A stretch of DNA of 52,280 nt from DASVEE01 sp036399695 (GTDB lineage: Bacteria; Acidobacteriota; Thermoanaerobaculia; Gp7-AA8), in NCBI GenBank assembly GCA_036399695.1, contig DASWMP010000266.1, forward strand, positions 1-52,280, given 5' to 3'. Made by a program: the position numbers and the translations under genes. Shown here piece after piece: positions 47,856 to 52,280 of the stretch (the stretch's first letter is position 1; each line of letters begins with the position of its first letter). Under the pieces are notes generated by a model, which did no database searches, had not been told where the DNA came from, and saw nothing but the letters and a program-made list of their open reading frames with translations.

Positions 47856-50297
47856 TCATCGCGGCTTCAGCGTCAGCGGCTGGGCGGCCGCCGGTGCGTT
47901 GCCGTCGAGGGTGTAATAGGCGACGTCGCGGAACGGCACGACCATGTCGTCGTAGTGACGGCTCATGACGTTGCCGGACTGTCCGGTCGAGTTCATGTAG
48001 AGGTGGCGCGAGGCGCGCGGCCCCATGCTCATGATCTGGCGGAAGCCGGCGCCGAACGTCTGGACGTAGCCTTCAGTCCCGCGATAGCTGGCCGCGGCCA
48101 CGTTGATGCTGTTCGACGAGCCGCCGTTCGAGACCTCGCGCTGGAACATCCGGCGCAGCAGGTTCGTCTGGCTGAACGGCGTGTGCTCGTAACGCGTCCG
48201 GTGCGCCGTGCCCCACGTCCATTCGGACAGGTCGGAGCCGTGCACCTTCTTCAGGTCCTTGAGGGACGTCTGCAGCGACCACATGAGCGCCTGATGGCAG
48301 GTCTCGACTTCCGGCGTGCGGATGTCGTCGCACCACTTGAGGCGGTCGTTCTGCAGCAGTTGCGCGAGCTCGGCGTCCTGCATCCGGCCGGCGAGCGCTT
48401 CGAGCTGGCGCGTCTTGCCGCGCTTGTTCCACGGCCCTTCCAGCTCGTCGGCGAAGATGCGCCCGCGCAGGCGGTCGCTCCAGGCCACGAAGATCGTCGC
48501 CGCGACGCTGTCCTTGTCCATGCTGCCGTCCCAGCGCCCGAGGTACTGCACGGCCTCGCGCTGCAGGTCGTCCTGCGGGATGACGCGCGTCATCACCTTC
48601 GCCAGGGTGGCCGAGGGGATGTTGGCGACGTCGCCCTGCATGGCCTGCATGTCGACGACGCTCAGGCGCTGCTTCGCATTCACCTTCTGCTGCAGCAACT
48701 GCTCGATGCGCGCCGCACGGGTGGCCGGCGCCCAGTCGTGGGAGATGAACCAGGGATACTCGGGCGCCGTCACGCGGTTGTTCGCGTTGACGATGTAGCC
48801 CTTCTCCGGATTGAAGCTGCGCGGCATCTGGTCGAACGGGATCGTGCCCGTCCAGGTGTAGTCGTCGTTCCAGCCGGGGACCGGCAGCGTGCCTTCGCCC
48901 TTGCTGCGAACCGGAATGCTGCCGACGCCGACGTAGCCGATGTTCCCCTGCGTATCGCCGTAGAGGAGGTTGAGCGCCGGCGCGACGTAGTTGCTGAACG
49001 CGGCGTTGAAGCTCTGCCAGTCACGCGCGTAATTGGCGCGGAGGAACGACTCGAAGCTGGCCCCTTCCTTCCGCTCGAGCACGTTCCAGCGGAGCGCGAC
49101 CGGCTGGTCGAAGGCGTCGAACTGGTCGCTGACGATCGGCCCGTGACGCGTGCCGCGCACTTCGATCGAGACCGGCTTCAACGGACCGCGCAGGAGCGCG
49201 GGGGATTCGTTGCGGACGATGATCTGCTCGGTGCGGATCGTGAACTTCTCCCAGCGCCCGTTGACCTCGTACTCGTTCGGGTTCTCGGGATTGACGCGCT
49301 CGAAGTAGAGGTCCTGCTGGTCGGCCATCATGTTCGTGCCGCCCCAGGCCACATGCTCGTTACGGCCGAAGATGACGACCGGCAGCCCGACGAGGCTCAT
49401 GCCGGAGACGTTGAGGCGATCCCCCTTGAGCCGGATGCCGTACCAGAGCGACGGCACCTGCACGGCGAGGTGGGGATCGTTGGCGACGATGGGCTGGCCG
49501 TCGTTCGTCAACTTGCCGGAAACGACCCAGCCGTTGCTGCCGACGTACTTGCCGCCGAGCTTGAGGTCGGACTCGAGCTGCTGCTGCAACTCAGCGATCT
49601 GCATGAGTTTCTGCGCCTGCGCCTGCTCGGCAGTGGTGACGGTGAGCGGCGTCTCGGCCGGATAGCCGTCGAAGAGCGCGTGGAGTTTGTCGGTGCTGAG
49701 GTAGTGGCTGGCCACGAAGCGGTTGATCTCTTCGCGGAAGTTGCCGCCGAGTGTCAGCGCGAACATGTAGTTCCAGCCGAGGGAGTCGTAGACCGTCCAC
49801 GGCTGCGGCTCGAGGCCGAGGACCATGAATTCGGCCGGCAGCTTGTGCCCCTGCGCGAGGTAGGCGTTGATGCCGGCGGTGTACGCCGTCAACGACGCTT
49901 TCGCTTCAGGGCTCAGCGTTTCCCACGACGCTTTGGCAGCGTCGCGGAGGCCGAGGGTGCGCAGCCAGATGTCCTGCTTGATGCTGGTCTTGCCGAAGAT
50001 CTCGCTGAGGCGCCCGTCGACGATGCGCCGCTGCATCTCGAGCTGCCAGAGACGGTCCTGCGCGTGGACGTAGCCGGCCGCGAAGAAGGCGTCGTTGTCT
50101 GTCTTTGCATCGATGAAGGGGATGCCATGCGCGTCACGGCGGATCTCCACCGGCGCCGAGATTCCGGCGACAGTGAACGCCCCGCTCTCCTCGGGCAGAC
50201 TTCCGCGCAGATTGCGCCAGGTATAAACGCCCAGCACCACGCAGGGAAGGAAAACCAGCGCCACGAAGCGCGTCATTAACGGCCGTGATTTCAACAC
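47856..50297 (-). CDS. Penicillin-acylase-family Ntn hydrolase, membrane-anchored
   Basis: An amidase of the penicillin acylase / PvdQ / AHL acylase family. These precursors cut themselves into alpha and beta chains in the periplasm, and the beta-chain N-terminal Ser is the nucleophile. Here GSNGWVVSG places that Ser at residue 254, followed by the conserved ANDPHLAVQVPSLWYG and, further on, VNANNRV. The alpha chain has HGIPFIDAKTDNDAFFAAGY and AQDRLWQLEMQRRI. I chose the GTG at 50297 (813 aa) because AGGGG lies 8 nt upstream and the N-terminus then reads as a signal anchor (KSRPLMTR, then FVALVFLPCVVLGVYTW). An in-frame GTG at 50372 gives 838 aa but lacks a ribosome-binding site, and ATG at 50276 is also possible. 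It lies on the same strand as the exporter and synthetases. It could deacylate the exported lipopeptide as PvdQ does, or act in self-resistance or signal turnover. The substrate is not readable from sequence. Confidence 0.93.
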   Translation of the reverse strand: MLKSRPLMTRFVALVFLPCVVLGVYTWRNLRGSLPEESGAFTVAGISAPVEIRRDAHGIPFIDAKTDNDAFFAAGYVHAQDRLWQLEMQRRIVDGRLSEIFGKTSIKQDIWLRTLGLRDAAKASWETLSPEAKASLTAYTAGINAYLAQGHKLPAEFMVLGLEPQPWTVYDSLGWNYMFALTLGGNFREEINRFVASHYLSTDKLHALFDGYPAETPLTVTTAEQAQAQKLMQIAELQQQLESDLKLGGKYVGSNGWVVSGKLTNDGQPIVANDPHLAVQVPSLWYGIRLKGDRLNVSGMSLVGLPVVIFGRNEHVAWGGTNMMADQQDLYFERVNPENPNEYEVNGRWEKFTIRTEQIIVRNESPALLRGPLKPVSIEVRGTRHGPIVSDQFDAFDQPVALRWNVLERKEGASFESFLRANYARDWQSFNAAFSNYVAPALNLLYGDTQGNIGYVGVGSIPVRSKGEGTLPVPGWNDDYTWTGTIPFDQMPRSFNPEKGYIVNANNRVTAPEYPWFISHDWAPATRAARIEQLLQQKVNAKQRLSVVDMQAMQGDVANIPSATLAKVMTRVIPQDDLQREAVQYLGRWDGSMDKDSVAATIFVAWSDRLRGRIFADELEGPWNKRGKTRQLEALAGRMQDAELAQLLQNDRLKWCDDIRTPEVETCHQALMWSLQTSLKDLKKVHGSDLSEWTWGTAHRTRYEHTPFSQTNLLRRMFQREVSNGGSSNSINVAAASYRGTEGYVQTFGAGFRQIMSMGPRASRHLYMNSTGQSGNVMSRHYDDMVVPFRDVAYYTLDGNAPAAAQPLTLKPR

Positions 50298-50640
50298 GCG
50301 TAAAACCCCTTGTTTTGCAGATTGGACCGGGAAGGAAAACCGCCAGGCAGACTTCGGGCAGGAACCAGTCACGACGGGAAGGACAAACGTCCAGCCGCCG
50401 CGGGCACAGGTACATCGCCGTTATTCGTGATGTGCGGATCTACTCGGGTGTGCGCCTATTGACGAAATGAGCGAATAACTTATTTCGGCAAAGGTGGCGC
50501 GGAGGCGCGGCGTTGGTCGTATCTATCTGTGGTGTGGAGACTTGCACGGTTTCCAGCGAAAGGCACTTTTAGGGGTCTTTCAGCTGCTCCAGCGATCTGA
50601 GCCGCGGCCAAAGGTGTGGTTTGAAGAGCACCGTATCAAC
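50298..50640. other. Intergenic region upstream of the acylase
   Basis: No coding ORF is supported. On the minus strand it should hold the promoter of the acylase and possibly of the whole operon. An AT-rich imperfect palindrome (GAATAACTTATTTC, 50472-50485) stands out in this GC-rich sequence, but I see no confident -35/-10 pair. The left end of the IS110 element probably falls in the right half of this stretch. Confidence 0.4.
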
Positions 50641-50893
50641 TGTCATCCCGAGCCAAGCACCGCGCTGCGCGCAGCGATTGATCAAAAGAAACCAAGGAGT
50701 AGTCTGGGGAGTGGCGGTTCGTGCCGAGGCCGGTTACAGCATGGTGCTCGCAGCCCGATCCCGAGCATGGTCCAGGGAGATCGCGAACTTGATTTGGAGA
50801 AGAGCTGATGTAGCAAGCACCGGCTCTGTCCCGTTTAGAAGAATGTGCATCGAAATCTCCTGCACGAGCCGCACATCGAGTTAGGAGCAGGTT
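50641..50893 (+). ncRNA. Non-coding 5' flank of the IS110 transposase, possible bridge RNA
   Basis: IS110-group elements encode a structured bridge RNA in the non-coding end upstream of the recombinase. This stretch has no coding ORF, a 14-bp palindrome (CGCTGCGCGCAGCG, 50663-50676) and a TGCTCG/CGAGCA hairpin with an 11-nt loop (50745-50767). The start TGTCATCCCGAGC resembles a common dispersed repeat, so part of it may not belong to the element. The RNA is assigned by position, not by a structure match. Confidence 0.25.
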
Positions 50894-52255
50894 GTGCGCA
50901 AGAAGCGATCTCCCCGGAGCCACAAGAAGAATAAGCGAGTTCTCGAACAGATCAATCACAACGCCGCCGGAGTGGACATGGGCTCGGACACGGTGTGGGT
51001 TTGCGTGGGCGAGCACCTGAGCGACACACCGGTGCGGACGTTCGGAACGACGACCGCGCAGCTGAAAGCATCGGCCGAGTGGATGCGCGAGGTGGGAGTG
51101 GACACGGTGGCGATGGAAGCCACGGGCGTGTACTGGGTACCGGCCTACGAGATCTACGAGGAGTACGGGCTGCGGCCGATCCTGATCAACTCGCGGACGA
51201 TCCAGACGGTGAATGGGATGAAGAAGAGCGACTTCATCGACTGCCAGTGGATTCAGCTGCTGCATACGTTCGGGATTCTGCAGCGGTCGGTACGAGCCGA
51301 AGCGGTCATGATCGAGCTGCGAGGCTACATGCGTCAAAGGCGGACGCTCACCGAGCAGTGCTCGGAGAACATCCAGCGGATGCAGAAGGCGCTCACGCTG
51401 ATGAACGTGCGTCTGGACCAGGCCGTCACCGACATTACTGGCGCGACGGGGATGAGCATCCTGCGAGCGATCGTCGAGCAGGGGGAGCGGAATCCGGCCA
51501 AGCTGGCAGCACTGCGCGATCCGGGGTGCGCCAGGAGCGAGGAGCAGATCGCCGAGGCTCTGAGCGGACACTGGCGGGACGAGCAACTGTTCGTGCTCGG
51601 CCAGACATTGAAGCTGTGGGACTTCTGTCGGCAACTCGTGCGCGAGTGCGACCAGAAGATCGAGGGCCTGCTGGGAGAGCTGCCCGTCCGCGGATCGTGC
51701 GAGCGAGTGCCGTCCAAGGCCAAGCCGCGCAAGAACCAGGTCAGCTTCGATGGAAGGACCCTGCTGGGCGAGCGGCTCGGAGTGGATCTGGTAGCGATCA
51801 AAGGGCTGGACGTGCTGACGATCCTGACGGTGATCTCCGAGAGCGGGATCGATCTATCCCGCTTCCCGACCGACAAGCATTACGTTTCATGGCTCGGTCT
51901 GGCGCCGGGGACCAAGAAATCAGGCCATGGCGTGCTCAGCGCTCGAAGCCGGCGCACGACCAACCGCGCAGCGACGGCATTGCGTCTGGCAGCGCAGTCT
52001 TTGCTCAAATCCAACAGCGAGCTCGGCGCCTTCGGACGCGCACTCCGGGCCCGCATCGGCGCCGAGAAGGCCATCACGGCGGTAGCGGCCAAGCTCGCCC
52101 GCCGTATCTACCTGTCGCTGCAAACCGGACGCGTGTACGAGGATCGCGGCAGCGACTACCACCACGAACAGCACCGCCATCGCTCTCTGGCCTCTCTGCG
52201 TAAACGTGCTCGACGCTTCGGCTTACAGCTCGTCCCCCTGGAAAAATGCGCATGA
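50894..52255 (+). CDS. IS110-family transposase (DEDD recombinase)
   Basis: A 453-residue IS110-family recombinase. The N-terminal RuvC-like DEDD domain shows AAGVDMGSDTVWV (first Asp, D28), VAMEATGVYW (Glu, near 75) and KKSDFIDCQW (last Asp pair, near 115). The C-terminal Tnp_20-type domain follows, with GVDLVAIKGLDVLTI and FPTDKHYVSWLGLAPGTKKSG near 290-345, which carries the family's serine region. It starts at GTG, with AGGAG 6 nt upstream. It is the only plus-strand gene and faces away from the operon. Length and motifs look intact, so it may be active. The ends are not resolved and the right end may lie beyond the window. Confidence 0.95.
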   Translation: MRKKRSPRSHKKNKRVLEQINHNAAGVDMGSDTVWVCVGEHLSDTPVRTFGTTTAQLKASAEWMREVGVDTVAMEATGVYWVPAYEIYEEYGLRPILINSRTIQTVNGMKKSDFIDCQWIQLLHTFGILQRSVRAEAVMIELRGYMRQRRTLTEQCSENIQRMQKALTLMNVRLDQAVTDITGATGMSILRAIVEQGERNPAKLAALRDPGCARSEEQIAEALSGHWRDEQLFVLGQTLKLWDFCRQLVRECDQKIEGLLGELPVRGSCERVPSKAKPRKNQVSFDGRTLLGERLGVDLVAIKGLDVLTILTVISESGIDLSRFPTDKHYVSWLGLAPGTKKSGHGVLSARSRRTTNRAATALRLAAQSLLKSNSELGAFGRALRARIGAEKAITAVAAKLARRIYLSLQTGRVYEDRGSDYHHEQHRHRSLASLRKRARRFGLQLVPLEKCA

Positions 52256-52280
52256 ATGGACAACAGGTTTCTTAGAAGCG

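Larger units (their letters stand above)
50510..52280 (+). mobile_element. IS110-family insertion sequence (ends not resolved)
   Basis: It is defined by the intact transposase plus a long 5' non-coding flank. IS110 elements usually lack terminal inverted repeats and leave little or no target duplication, so the ends cannot be set by eye. The left limit is a guess and the right limit is the window edge. Confidence 0.5.

Noticed and set aside
50298..50372. GTG at 50372 as the start of the acylase
   Set aside because: It has no Shine-Dalgarno and would put about 25 extra residues before the signal anchor. The GTG at 50297 has AGGGG at 8 nt and leaves a normal anchor N-terminus. The longer form is not excluded.
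50494..50884. Small plus-strand ORFs upstream of the IS110 transposase, and an antisense ORF over it
   Set aside because: They overlap a dispersed-repeat-like sequence (TGTCATCCCGAGC), have Arg/Ser-rich composition with no domain, and fall in the expected non-coding end of an IS110 element.

Overview
The window is a high-GC bacterial chromosome segment dominated by one non-ribosomal peptide synthetase (NRPS) locus on the minus strand. No rRNA, tRNA or ribosomal marker is present, so the host cannot be named. The dense load of short dispersed palindromes and tandem repeats, many sitting in frame inside genes, reminds me of soil Acidobacteriota and similar environmental phyla. That is inference only.

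In transcription order (right to left) the locus holds: a membrane-anchored penicillin-acylase-family Ntn hydrolase (47856-50297); a SyrD/PvdE-type cyclic-peptide ABC exporter (45996-47729); NRPS-A, six C-A-T modules (26767-45999), overlapping the exporter by 4 bp; a small antitoxin/PIN-toxin pair (26053-26675); NRPS-B, three modules (15804-25685); and NRPS-C, four modules plus one epimerase and a terminal C domain (93-15803), which abuts NRPS-B as TAAATG. The three synthetases carry 13 A domains and should make an N-acylated 13-residue peptide. Substrate codes read by eye give Val-Thr-?-Ile-(Asp-like)-Val-Asn-?-(Asp-like)-(Asp-like)-?-?(D)-Leu. NRPS-B and NRPS-C begin with TubC-type docking domains. 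NRPS-A and NRPS-B end in short acidic tails finishing G-x-L, a plausible matching docking peptide. No thioesterase is encoded: the line ends in an intact C domain.

An initiating-type C domain, a PvdE/SyrD-like exporter and a membrane-anchored acylase together suggest an acylate, export, then deacylate route like pyoverdine maturation (PvdE/PvdQ). This is a hypothesis from gene content and order.

Four families of short repeats lie inside the NRPS reading frames, at the same few loops of different A domains and in the E domain. The commonest is a 26-bp unit that is open in all six frames and is used in at least three different frames here.

On the right, a plus-strand IS110-family transposase (50894-52255) has a roughly 380-bp non-coding 5' flank that could hold a bridge RNA. 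The element runs to or past the window edge.
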